A stretch of 64,000 bases of DNA from the NCBI RefSeq assembly GCF_009909145.1, contig NZ_JAAAPJ010000022.1, positions 62,001 through 126,000 of the forward strand. Reading direction: 5' to 3'. Numbering within the stretch: position 1 is the first letter of the stretch; every line of letters starts with the position of its first letter. A program made the position numbers and the translations under genes. Positions 25,979-33,873 of this stretch are shown here, in pieces. The DNA comes from Corallococcus silvisoli (GTDB taxonomy: Bacteria; Myxococcota; Myxococcia; Myxococcales; Myxococcaceae). Below the pieces are notes generated by a model. It ran no database searches and was not told the origin of the DNA. It was given only the letters and a program-made list of their open reading frames with translations.

Positions 25979-27871
25979 TCAGATGCGGTAGGACCGCGCG
26001 ACGCCTTCCATCTGGCCCGCGACTTCCTGCAGCCGCTTCGCCGCGCCGGTGGTGGACCTCAGGCTCGCCTGCGTCTCCGCCATCATCGAGGACAGGTCCG
26101 TCACCGCGCTGAAGATCTGCGCGATGCCCGCGTTCTGCTGGTTCACCGCGCCGGCGATCTGCCGCGCCGCCGCGGCGTTGTCCTGGACGATGGTGGCCAG
26201 CTCCTTCAGGTGATCGCCGCTGGTGCGCACCTGCTCCAGGCCCTCCGCGACGCTGGAGTGGCTCTGCTCGGTCATCTTCGCCGTGGAGATGATGGCGTGG
26301 CCCAGGTCTCCCAGGATGTCGCGCACCTTCTCCGTGGCCTGGATGGACTGGTCCGCCAGGTTGCGGATCTCCCGCGCCACCACGCTGAAGCCCTTGCCGT
26401 GCTCGCCGGAGCGCACCGCTTCGATGGCCGCGTTGAGCGCGAGCATGTTGGACTGGTCCGCCAGGTCCTTCACCGTCTGGGTGATGCCGCCAATCTGCTG
26501 CGTGCGCTCGTTGAGCTGCACGATGCGCATGGCCATCTCTCCGGACTGTTCATGCAGGCCCTGGAAGCCCCCCAGGCTGTCGCGGATGGCGACCTCGCCC
26601 GCGCGGCCCACCTCCTCCGCGCGCGCCGCCACGCCCAGCACCGTCTCCGCCTTCTCCGCGGCCAGGAGCGACGTCTGCTTGATCTCCTGCGCCGTCACCT
26701 GCGTCTCCTGGAGCGCGGCGGCCTGCCGGGCCACGTTGCGCTCCTGGACCTCGGAGGCCAGGTTGAGCTCCGCCACGGTCTCGCTGAGCACGCGCGTGCC
26801 CTGCTGGAGGCTGGTGGCCGTCTCGTGCAGGTTCTTCATCATCTGCCCGAAGGCCTGCGTCAGCTCCCCCACCTCGTCCCGCCCCGCCTTCACCTCCATC
26901 ACCTGCGTGAGGTCGCCTTCCTTCACGACGCGGCGGACCACCTCGCTCAGCGCGCGCAGGGGCCGGGTGATGCCGCGCGCCATCACCCACGAGCCCAGGC
27001 CCACCGCCGCCACGAAGAGGGCCGCGAGTCCCAGCACCAGCCGGCGCGTCTGGTTGAGGGGCGCGTAGGCCTCCTCCGGGTCCACCTGGGCGATGAACTT
27101 CCAGCCGTCCCCCACGTCGCGCACGTCCAGGCCATCCACCGCCACCACGGACACGCGGCCCGCGTCGTCGCGCGCGCCCTTGCCGGAGTTGAACAGCGTC
27201 CGGCCGTCCGCGCCCCGCACCTCCAGGGAGAAGCTGCGGTGTCCGCGCTGCTGGGCCCGGGCGAGCGCGGGCTTCACCAGCTCCTTCACCTGGCCCCAGT
27301 CGAACGCGGCGAGCAGCACGCCCAGGCGCTGGCCCTGCTCGTCCATCACCGGCACCGCCAGGGGCAGCACGTGCACGCTGAAGATGGGGTCCTCCGCCTC
27401 CACGCCTTCCGCCGTGGTGCGGCCGGTCTGGGCCTCGCGGAACCACGCGGCCTGGCGCACCGCCTCCGCGCCCTTCGCGTACGCGTCGCGCAGCGCGGGC
27501 GCGCTCGCGGAGACCACCCCGCCCGAGTCGTTGAAGAGCACGATGCCGTTGAGGGTGAGGTAGCGCCGCTGGAGCAGCGCCAGCATCGCGTCGCTCGCGG
27601 CCGCGTCCTTCGTGCGCAGCGCGCCCCGGAGCACCGGGTCCTCCGCCCAGCTGTGCGCGCTCGACTCGCGCTCCGCCAGGGTGGACTCCAGCAGGTCCTT
27701 GAAGCCCTCCGCCTCCATGCGCAGCGAGGACTCGATCTGCGCCTCCGTCTGCTGGCGCATCAACGCGTCCTGCAACCCGGTGAGCGTCAGGAGCGGCACG
27801 CACGACACCAGGGTCATGTACAGCAGCAGCCGCCCACGCAGTGTCAGGGAGCTCAAGGAGGATGGAGACAT
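25979..27871 (-). CDS. Methyl-accepting chemotaxis protein
   Basis: 630 residues. TM1 is at about residues 13-32 (LLLYMTLVSCVPLLTLTGL). A periplasmic Cache-like sensor spans about 35-285, and TM2 about 287-308 (LVLGLAALFVAAVGLGSWVM). HAMP follows (about 309-362: RPLRALSEVVRRV). The signalling domain (about 390-625) contains the hairpin tip IRNLADQSIQATEKVRDI and the QSNMLALNAAIEAVRSGEHG block, which is the class signature. No CheW or CheA genes lie nearby, so this is an orphan receptor. It presumably feeds one of the several chemosensory systems typical of myxobacteria. HAD phosphatase follows. Confidence 0.93.
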   Translation of the reverse strand: MSPSSLSSLTLRGRLLLYMTLVSCVPLLTLTGLQDALMRQQTEAQIESSLRMEAEGFKDLLESTLAERESSAHSWAEDPVLRGALRTKDAAASDAMLALLQRRYLTLNGIVLFNDSGGVVSASAPALRDAYAKGAEAVRQAAWFREAQTGRTTAEGVEAEDPIFSVHVLPLAVPVMDEQGQRLGVLLAAFDWGQVKELVKPALARAQQRGHRSFSLEVRGADGRTLFNSGKGARDDAGRVSVVAVDGLDVRDVGDGWKFIAQVDPEEAYAPLNQTRRLVLGLAALFVAAVGLGSWVMARGITRPLRALSEVVRRVVKEGDLTQVMEVKAGRDEVGELTQAFGQMMKNLHETATSLQQGTRVLSETVAELNLASEVQERNVARQAAALQETQVTAQEIKQTSLLAAEKAETVLGVAARAEEVGRAGEVAIRDSLGGFQGLHEQSGEMAMRIVQLNERTQQIGGITQTVKDLADQSNMLALNAAIEAVRSGEHGKGFSVVAREIRNLADQSIQATEKVRDILGDLGHAIISTAKMTEQSHSSVAEGLEQVRTSGDHLKELATIVQDNAAAARQIAGAVNQQNAGIAQIFSAVTDLSSMMAETQASLRSTTGAAKRLQEVAGQMEGVARSYRI

Positions 27872-27944
27872 GGCACGCCAGCGCGAAGAAGGTACCCAGG
27901 TCTATACCAGACCCGGGCCCCGAACCCCTCGCCCGGCCGCCTGC

Positions 27945-28382
27945 CTAGAGCAGCGGGACGCGGTCGGGCAGGTCCCTCGCTGGCAGGTTCGAGTAGTCCG
28001 CGTCCAGGTCCAGCCGCACCCGCTGCCTCACGCGCGTGCTGAGCCGCCCCCGCAGCATGCCCAGGAACGCCGGTGGCGCCGCGATGACCAGCTGGTCGAA
28101 CGCGTGCGAGTCCACGCCCCGGTCCAGGTGCCCGGACAGCTCCCGGGCGAAGCGCTCGTGCTCCAGCTCCCTCCGGCCGTTGGGGTCGTTCTCCGGCACC
28201 GGGCCGTGCAGCGTGCCCGCGTTGGGGTTGTCCGCCTGATTGAAGAGATCGACGGGCTTGGTCCGGCTCTCGTCATGCTGGAACTGCTCGATGAGGTCCC
28301 ACTTCTCCGCCTTCGCATCCGTGGCGAAGAGCCGGGCGCGACTCGCGTTGGCCACCAGGATCCAGAGCCTCTTGTCCGCCAT
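27945..28382 (-). CDS. Host-attachment family protein (archaeal/bacterial eRF1-related fold)
   Basis: 145 residues from the ATG at 28382 preceded by a strong AAGGAGG. The N-terminus, LWILVANASRARLFATDAK, and the later HERFARELSGHLDRG and LVIAAPPAFLGMLRG blocks match the Host_attach family (first named from plant-associated bacteria), which structurally resembles the central domain of release factor eRF1 and is usually linked to translation stress. The gene is single, with a 404-base gap upstream. Function in this organism is unknown. Confidence 0.85.
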   Translation of the reverse strand: MADKRLWILVANASRARLFATDAKAEKWDLIEQFQHDESRTKPVDLFNQADNPNAGTLHGPVPENDPNGRRELEHERFARELSGHLDRGVDSHAFDQLVIAAPPAFLGMLRGRLSTRVRQRVRLDLDADYSNLPARDLPDRVPLL

Positions 28383-28785
28383 CTTCACGCCTCCTTGTTC
28401 TTCAGGGATGCGGAGCCCCCCGGTCCTCGGCAAGCTTCCCCCACCGAGTCATCTCCCCGCCGCGCGGAGGCCAGGCAGCCCGGCCGCCGCTCGATGTGCG
28501 CCGGGAACACTCCGCTCGTCCCCGAGGGCGTGACGACCTCCGCCCACGTTGACCAACCGCATCCGAGCAGCGACCATCCTGGGCCGGGGAGAGGACGGGA
28601 GTGCGCTGTATGGAGACGTATTTCAATGTCCGTGGAGCCGGGGTGCGCGGTTGTCGCATACGCCACCTGTCCACGCGGCGCGGGGCGGGTGAATCGTCAC
28701 GTGCCGAAAGTTCTACCCACTCGCGCACGATAGATGCCCTCCCTTGGGTTGCAGGGTCGCCTCGCCATGGAGACCTGATTTCTCC
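28383..28785. promoter_or_regulatory. 403-bp divergent intergenic region
   Basis: It separates the host-attachment family gene (minus) from a Ser/Thr kinase gene (plus). GC content falls to about average near 28595-28720, consistent with promoters. Small frames on both strands there have weak composition and no homologue I recognise. No clear terminator or operator was found. Confidence 0.35.
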
Positions 28786-30342
28786 ATGGTCACCGACGAT
28801 CTCCTCGCGCACACAGTCCTGTCCGAATCCGGAGGCGCCGTGACCGACGGGGGCGGGACCCCGGCCGTGATGACGCCGCCCGGGCTGGAGGTCCAGGAGG
28901 GCGCGGTGCTGGGGAACTACCAGCTCGAGCGGCTGCTGGGCGAAGGCTCCATGGGGCGGGTGTTCCAGGCGCGGCACGTGCGGCTGGGCCGGCAGGTGGC
29001 GCTCAAGGTGCTGCGGCCGGAGCACGCGCGGGACAGCTCGTTCGTGCAGCGCTTCTTCCAGGAGGCGCGCACCGTCAATCAGATCAACCACGAGCACATC
29101 GTGGAGATCTTCGACTTCGTGGACGCGTCCCCTGACGGATACGTCTATTGCGTGATGGAGCTCCTGCGCGGGCAGAGCCTGGCCGCGCTCTTGAAGGAGG
29201 AGGGGCTGACGCTCGCGCGGGTGCAGCGCATGGGCGTGCAGGTGTGCGCGGCGCTGGGCGCGGCCCATCAGGTGGGCGTGGTGCACCGGGACATCAAGCC
29301 GGACAACCTCTTCATCAGCCAGCGCTCCGGACAGCAGGACTTCGTGAAGGTGCTGGACTTCGGCGTCGCCAAGCTCATCACCACGCAGACGGGCGTGAAC
29401 CTCACCGGCACGCTGGATGGCACCATCGTTGGCACGCCCGCGTACATGGCGCCGGAGCAGGCCGCGGGGCTGCCGGTGGACGCCCGCGCGGACATCTACG
29501 CGGTGGGCAACATCCTCTACGAGATGCTCTCCGGCCACCCGCCCTTCCAGGCCGCGGCGTTCGGGCAGCTGGTGGTGCAGATCATCACCCAGCCTCCGCC
29601 GCCCCTGCCCTCGCACCTGCCGTCGGGCGAGCCGCTCCCGGAGGAGCTGGCGGCGCTGGTGATGCGCTGCCTGGCGAAGGAGCCGGAGGCTCGGCCGCAG
29701 CAACTGGCGGAGGTCACCACATCGCTCCTGCTGATGCCCACCCAGCCCCGGGAGGCGCCGCGCACGGAGGTCCTGGAGGAGGCGGAGCGGCCCACCCTGC
29801 GCATGCGGGTGCCCGGCGTCTTGCGCGACCGGCGGCTCCAGGTGGTGGTGGGGCTGACGGCGCTCGCGCTGGTGTCCGGCATCACCACGTGGACGGGCCT
29901 GCATTCGATGCGCGCGCCCGAGCCCGCCCCCGAGCCCAAGGCGCTGCCGGCGTCCGTCGCGGTGGCTCCGGCCCCGGCCGTCGCGCCACGGATGGGCGCG
30001 GTCGACGCGCCGCGGATGGGCGCGGCCGACGCGGTGACGCTGACGGTGCACTCGTCCCCACCGGGCGCGAAGGTGGTCCGCGTGGACACGGGCGAGGAGC
30101 TGGGCGTCACGCCGCTGATGAAGGCGCTGAGCCGGCAGGAGGTGCCTCCGCGATTGCGCGTGGAGCTGGCCGGCTACGCGCCGTTGGAGCGTCCGGTGGA
30201 GCTGAAGCAGGATGCCTTCGTTGCGGAGCTGACCGTGCCGCTCGTGAAGGCGAGCCCGGGACCGCGCCGCGCGCCGACCCGTGGCACGGGCCGCAAGGGC
30301 GGAAGTCGGGGTGCGGTCAATGATCCGTTCGCGTCGCAGTGA
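28786..30342 (+). CDS. Membrane Ser/Thr protein kinase with C-terminal PEGA domain
   Basis: 518 residues from the ATG at 28786. The kinase domain (about residues 43-305) has the Gly loop LLGEGSMGRVF, VALKVL Lys, VVHRDIKPDNLF catalytic loop, KVLDFGVAKL with the DFG, and GTPAYMAPEQA. A linker leads to one membrane helix (about 360-378: VVVGLTALALVSGITTW). The outer part has a Pro/Ala linker and a PEGA-like domain (about 420-495: TLTVHSSPPGAKVV). This is the PknB-like layout with an external sensory part. It is a canonical active kinase by motifs. The activating signal is unknown. Confidence 0.92.
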   Translation: MVTDDLLAHTVLSESGGAVTDGGGTPAVMTPPGLEVQEGAVLGNYQLERLLGEGSMGRVFQARHVRLGRQVALKVLRPEHARDSSFVQRFFQEARTVNQINHEHIVEIFDFVDASPDGYVYCVMELLRGQSLAALLKEEGLTLARVQRMGVQVCAALGAAHQVGVVHRDIKPDNLFISQRSGQQDFVKVLDFGVAKLITTQTGVNLTGTLDGTIVGTPAYMAPEQAAGLPVDARADIYAVGNILYEMLSGHPPFQAAAFGQLVVQIITQPPPPLPSHLPSGEPLPEELAALVMRCLAKEPEARPQQLAEVTTSLLLMPTQPREAPRTEVLEEAERPTLRMRVPGVLRDRRLQVVVGLTALALVSGITTWTGLHSMRAPEPAPEPKALPASVAVAPAPAVAPRMGAVDAPRMGAADAVTLTVHSSPPGAKVVRVDTGEELGVTPLMKALSRQEVPPRLRVELAGYAPLERPVELKQDAFVAELTVPLVKASPGPRRAPTRGTGRKGGSRGAVNDPFASQ

Positions 30343-30475
30343 GCGCGAGGGGCGCCGTGTGAATGGCCACGGCCCCGGGGACACGATGCTCGACACCGGG
30401 GTGCGGTAGGGGCGCGCCCGCTGGGCCGCCGCCAGCGTGAGGCGTCAGGCGGCGACGCGTGGCGGTGAGCGACCG

Positions 30476-31012
30476 TCAGCGCTGTGGCGGCGGCGTTCCA
30501 GCCTGGGCCAGCACCTGCGCGGCGATGCGGGCGATGCGGGCGTTGAACGACGCGGCATCGTGGAAGGTGAGGCGCACGTCGCCCACCTTCAGCTCGTCGC
30601 CTGTCCTCAGGATGCGGGGCTGTTCGGCCTCCAGCGCCTCCCCGTTCACCGTCACCGGCCGGGACTGCGCCAGCCGCTCCACCTTCCAGCCACCATCCGA
30701 GGTGGGGTGCAGGGCGAACTGCTCGCGAGAGACCGTCGCGTCGTTGACGACGAAGGTGTTCTGCGACGCGCGCCCCAGCTTGAGGGGGCCGCGATCCGCC
30801 ACCCCCATCAGCTCGAAGCACAGCGCGTCGCCCGCGGGCAGGCAGTCGCGCAGGTCCATCATGGGCAGCCGGGTGGCCGCCACGTTCTGCTCCTCGGGGA
30901 CGTTCCACGCGCCCGCTTCCCACACCAACCACGGGTGCGGATACTTGGCGTTGAACTTCTCCTGGAGTGCCATGTGCTGCCGGATGAGCAGCGAGAGCAA
31001 CAGAGCTCGCAT
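30476..31012 (-). CDS. FHA-domain phosphopeptide-binding protein
   Basis: 178 residues. The FHA domain covers about residues 72-155: PLKLGRASQNTFVV with the Gly-Arg, NDATVSREQFAL with the Ser-Arg, and the VNGEALEAEQPRILR and LKVGDVRLTF strands. FHA domains bind phosphothreonine peptides and link Ser/Thr kinases to targets. Two Ser/Thr kinase genes lie within 3 kb. ATG at 31012 and an in-frame ATG at 30973 are both possible. The N-terminal 60 residues are not recognised. Confidence 0.85.
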   Translation of the reverse strand: MRALLLSLLIRQHMALQEKFNAKYPHPWLVWEAGAWNVPEEQNVAATRLPMMDLRDCLPAGDALCFELMGVADRGPLKLGRASQNTFVVNDATVSREQFALHPTSDGGWKVERLAQSRPVTVNGEALEAEQPRILRTGDELKVGDVRLTFHDAASFNARIARIAAQVLAQAGTPPPQR

Positions 31013-31100
31013 GGCCTTGTCATAACCCCATCCGCCGTCCCCGTGTCGCCCTGAAGGCCACCCGGGTGTCCACGAGTGGTCGAAAGGCGAGGCGACGGGC

Positions 31101-31955
31101 CTACAAGCGGGCGATGACTGCCCTCGCCATCCGCTCCGGCGCGCCCGCGTCGAGCGTCAGGAAGAGGCAGGGCTCCGTCACCTCCACCTCCTGCAACCGG
31201 GGCTTCCCCGCGTTGTCCGTGGCCATGTCCACGCGCGCGTACAACAGCCGCCTTCCCCCCGACGCCTCCATCACGGTGTGCGCGATCTCCCGCTCCTCCG
31301 CGTTGTCCGGAGTGAAGCCCGTCGGCTCCGCGAACCCCCGCGGCGCGGATGCGAGCGTGGGCGGGCGGCGCACCGCGTGGCTGAAGTCGCCGTTGAAGAA
31401 GATGTAGGAGCGCTCGCCCTCGGTCTCGAAAGCGGTGAGGTAGGGCTGCACCATCACATCCCCCTCCTTCGCCAGCTCCTCCACCTTCGCGCTGGCGTCG
31501 TGCCACTGCTCGCGCCGGAAGATGAAGACCTTGAGCCCGCCGGCGGCCACCGCGGGCTTGAGCACCACCGCGTCCCAGCCGCGCTCCCGCGCCACCGCCG
31601 CCACGTCCAGCGTGCCCCCGGGCGCCACCCAGACGGTGGGCGTCAGGGGCAGCCCCCGCGCCTCCAGCGTCTTCAGGTAGCCCTTGTGCGTGTTCCAGGT
31701 CAGCACCTCCGCCGGGTTGAAGAGCCGCGTGACGGCGCCCACGCGGTCCGCCCACGCGATGAACTCCTCCCGGCGCAGGTGGCTGTCCCAGGCGTTGCGC
31801 ACCACCGCCGCGCCAAAGCGGCTCCAGTCCACCGCCGGGTCGTCCCAGATGACCGGCTGCGCGTTCATGCCCAGCGCCCGCAGCGCGGGCACCAGCGGCG
31901 CGTCCAGTGGATACAGCTGCGGCATACCTGCGTAGGTGACGACGGCGATGTCCAA
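31101..31955 (-). CDS. ATP-grasp fold protein
   Basis: 284 residues from a TTG start at 31955 (GGAG upstream). The pieces AVVLKPAVAAGGLKVFIF (ATP-binding Lys and Gly loop), VMVQPYLTAFETEGERSYIF and LLYARVDMATDNAGKPRLQEVE with LQEVEVTEP (metal-binding Glu) are the ATP-grasp signatures, as in glutathione synthetase-like and RimK-like ligases. The conserved N-terminal pre-grasp region is WDDPAVDWSRFGAAVVRNAWD. It would couple a carboxylate to an amine or thiol; substrate is unknown. Confidence 0.85.
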   Translation of the reverse strand: MDIAVVTYAGMPQLYPLDAPLVPALRALGMNAQPVIWDDPAVDWSRFGAAVVRNAWDSHLRREEFIAWADRVGAVTRLFNPAEVLTWNTHKGYLKTLEARGLPLTPTVWVAPGGTLDVAAVARERGWDAVVLKPAVAAGGLKVFIFRREQWHDASAKVEELAKEGDVMVQPYLTAFETEGERSYIFFNGDFSHAVRRPPTLASAPRGFAEPTGFTPDNAEEREIAHTVMEASGGRRLLYARVDMATDNAGKPRLQEVEVTEPCLFLTLDAGAPERMARAVIARL

Positions 31956-32029
31956 GCGGAGGCTCCAGGCGGAGGAGGAACGCCTCGCGTTCTAGCGCGC
32001 CCTCTGGCTCCGCGCAGCGTCCACGCTCG

Positions 32030-33634
32030 TCAGGCCGAGCGCACCGCTGGCACGTCGCGGACGACCGTCTCGTCGGTCTCCTGAAGGAGCTGCCGCGCCA
32101 GCTCCTTCGCCTCGCGCGCCACCCGCCCCAGCTCCGCCTGTCCATGAGGGAAGGGGGCCGCGGGGCCCTCCAGCGCCAGCAGCTGCTGGCGCAGCGCCGC
32201 GCCGTTGGGCGTGCGCCGCTGCGGGTCCTTTTGAAGGAGCGACATGACGATCATGTCCAGGGCCAGCGGCACCGCGGGGTTGAGCCGCGAGGGCGGCACG
32301 ACCTCCTGATCCACCGCCGCGCGCAGCAGCATCTCCTCCGAATCGCCGCTCAGCGCGCGCCGCCCCGTGAGGGCCTCGTGCAGCGTGAGCCCCAACGCGA
32401 AGAGGTCCGCGCGACCGTCGATGTCCTGGCCCATGGCCTGCTCGGGCGCCATGTAGCCCAGCTTCCCACGCACGCTGCCGGCCACGGTGAGGTGGGCGCG
32501 GGCCGCGTCGCGCGCGATGCCGAAGTCCGACAGCTTCACCTCGCCAATGCGCGACACCAGGATGTTGGGCGGGTTGAGGTCCCGGTGGACCAGCCGCAGC
32601 GGCTCTCCGTCCGCGCTCGTGCGGCGGTGAAGGTAGTCCAGCGCGGACGCCAGCTCCGCGGCCAGGAACGTCGCGGCGGACAGGGGCAGCGGCTTGCGTC
32701 CCTGGGGCTTGAGCACGCCGCTGAGCGGCAGGCCATCCACGTACTCCATCGCCAGGAAGTAGGTGCCACCGTGACGGCCCAGGTCGAACACCTGGACGAT
32801 GTTGGGGTGGTACAGCGACGAGCACAGCTCCGCCTCGCGGCGGAACAAGGTCACGAAGGCCGCGTCGTCCGCGAACGACGGCAGGATGCGCTTCAAGGCG
32901 ACCTGCTTCTCGAAGCCACCCTCCGGCGAGTACGTGGCCCGGTACACCTCCGCCATGCCGCCCGCGCCCAGCCGCTCGTGCAGCACGTACTTGCCCATCA
33001 CCTCCTGCTCGCGCAGCGCCGCGAGCGCGCTCCGCGTGCGCTCCAGGAAGTGCCGCGCCAGCGTCGCCGTCAGCGCCCCGGTGGCCACGAAGAAGAACGC
33101 GCGCACGCAGATGAACAGCGGCGCCAGCGTGATGAGCGGCTGCTCCGGCAGCAGCGGCCGCACGAAGCCGAAGTAGAGCGCCAGGTACTCCGCCGCCACC
33201 AGCGCGCCCGCCGCCAGCCCCAGCCGCGGGTTGCTGCGCAGGCCCGCCAGCGTCACCAGCGTGCCCCAGATGACCAGCGTGGGCGCCGTGAGGGCGTAGA
33301 CGGGGCCCTGGTAGCGCAGGTCGAACGTGAGCACCACCGCGGGGATGCTCACCTCGATGAAGACGTTGAGCCACGGGATGGCCGGGTGGAACGCGCCCGA
33401 GCGCAGCACCCACCACATGCACGCGTAGTAGCCCGCCAGCACCGCCGCGAGGCCCATCAGCGCCAACGTCAGATCCCAGCCCATCGACGGGCCCAGCGCC
33501 GCCGCCACCACCACGCAGAGGCCGGACAGCAGGCTCATGAAGCGCGCCACCGACAGCTCTCGCGCCTGGGCGTCGCGGCGCAGGTGCGTGTCCAGGAAGC
33601 GCGACACGGCGCTGGATGGATTCCGGGTAATCAT
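32030..33634 (-). CDS. Ser/Thr protein kinase with N-terminal multi-pass membrane domain
   Basis: 534 residues. The N-terminal 185 residues hold about six hydrophobic segments (VVVAAALGPSMG, LMGLAAVLAGYYACMWWVL, ALTAPTLVIWGTLVTLAG, LGLAAGALVAAEYLALYFG, LAPLFICVRAFFFVATGAL), followed by the kinase at about residues 215-480. Catalytic parts are LGAGGMAEVYRA, QVALKRIL, LVHRDLNPPNILVS, KLSDFGIARD and GKLGYMAPEQAMG. All conserved catalytic residues are present. Placing the membrane block before the kinase is the reverse of PknB and of the other kinase here. It is on the same strand as the ATP-grasp and FHA genes. Confidence 0.9.
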   Translation of the reverse strand: MITRNPSSAVSRFLDTHLRRDAQARELSVARFMSLLSGLCVVVAAALGPSMGWDLTLALMGLAAVLAGYYACMWWVLRSGAFHPAIPWLNVFIEVSIPAVVLTFDLRYQGPVYALTAPTLVIWGTLVTLAGLRSNPRLGLAAGALVAAEYLALYFGFVRPLLPEQPLITLAPLFICVRAFFFVATGALTATLARHFLERTRSALAALREQEVMGKYVLHERLGAGGMAEVYRATYSPEGGFEKQVALKRILPSFADDAAFVTLFRREAELCSSLYHPNIVQVFDLGRHGGTYFLAMEYVDGLPLSGVLKPQGRKPLPLSAATFLAAELASALDYLHRRTSADGEPLRLVHRDLNPPNILVSRIGEVKLSDFGIARDAARAHLTVAGSVRGKLGYMAPEQAMGQDIDGRADLFALGLTLHEALTGRRALSGDSEEMLLRAAVDQEVVPPSRLNPAVPLALDMIVMSLLQKDPQRRTPNGAALRQQLLALEGPAAPFPHGQAELGRVAREAKELARQLLQETDETVVRDVPAVRSA

Positions 33635-33873
33635 GTTCCCCCCTACTCTAGAACGTGGGCGGCCGCGTCATCCGCTGGCTCCCCCACACGTTGGGTGTGC
33701 TCCTACCACACCTTCCGGCACACGGGAGGCCTTTGGGGCTCCACGGAGTGGACTTCACGGGTCAGGTATCGCTGAAATGTTGCACCCCTGTGCCATCCCG
33801 CATGCGAGGCACGGTGGGCTTTCACGTCGCTCCGACTCTTCCTTCACGGCTCTGCCTTCGGGCAGGAGGCTTC

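Noticed and set aside
28385..28666. 93-residue reverse frame in the gap before the host-attachment gene
   Set aside because: Composition is weak, it overlaps the strong ribosome-binding site of the downstream gene, and no homologue is recognised; treated as intergenic.
30350..30476. Hairpin-like CCCCGG/CCGGGG words between the kinase and FHA genes
   Set aside because: The stem is only 6 bases with a long loop and no U-tract, within normal expectation for this GC content, so not called as a terminator.
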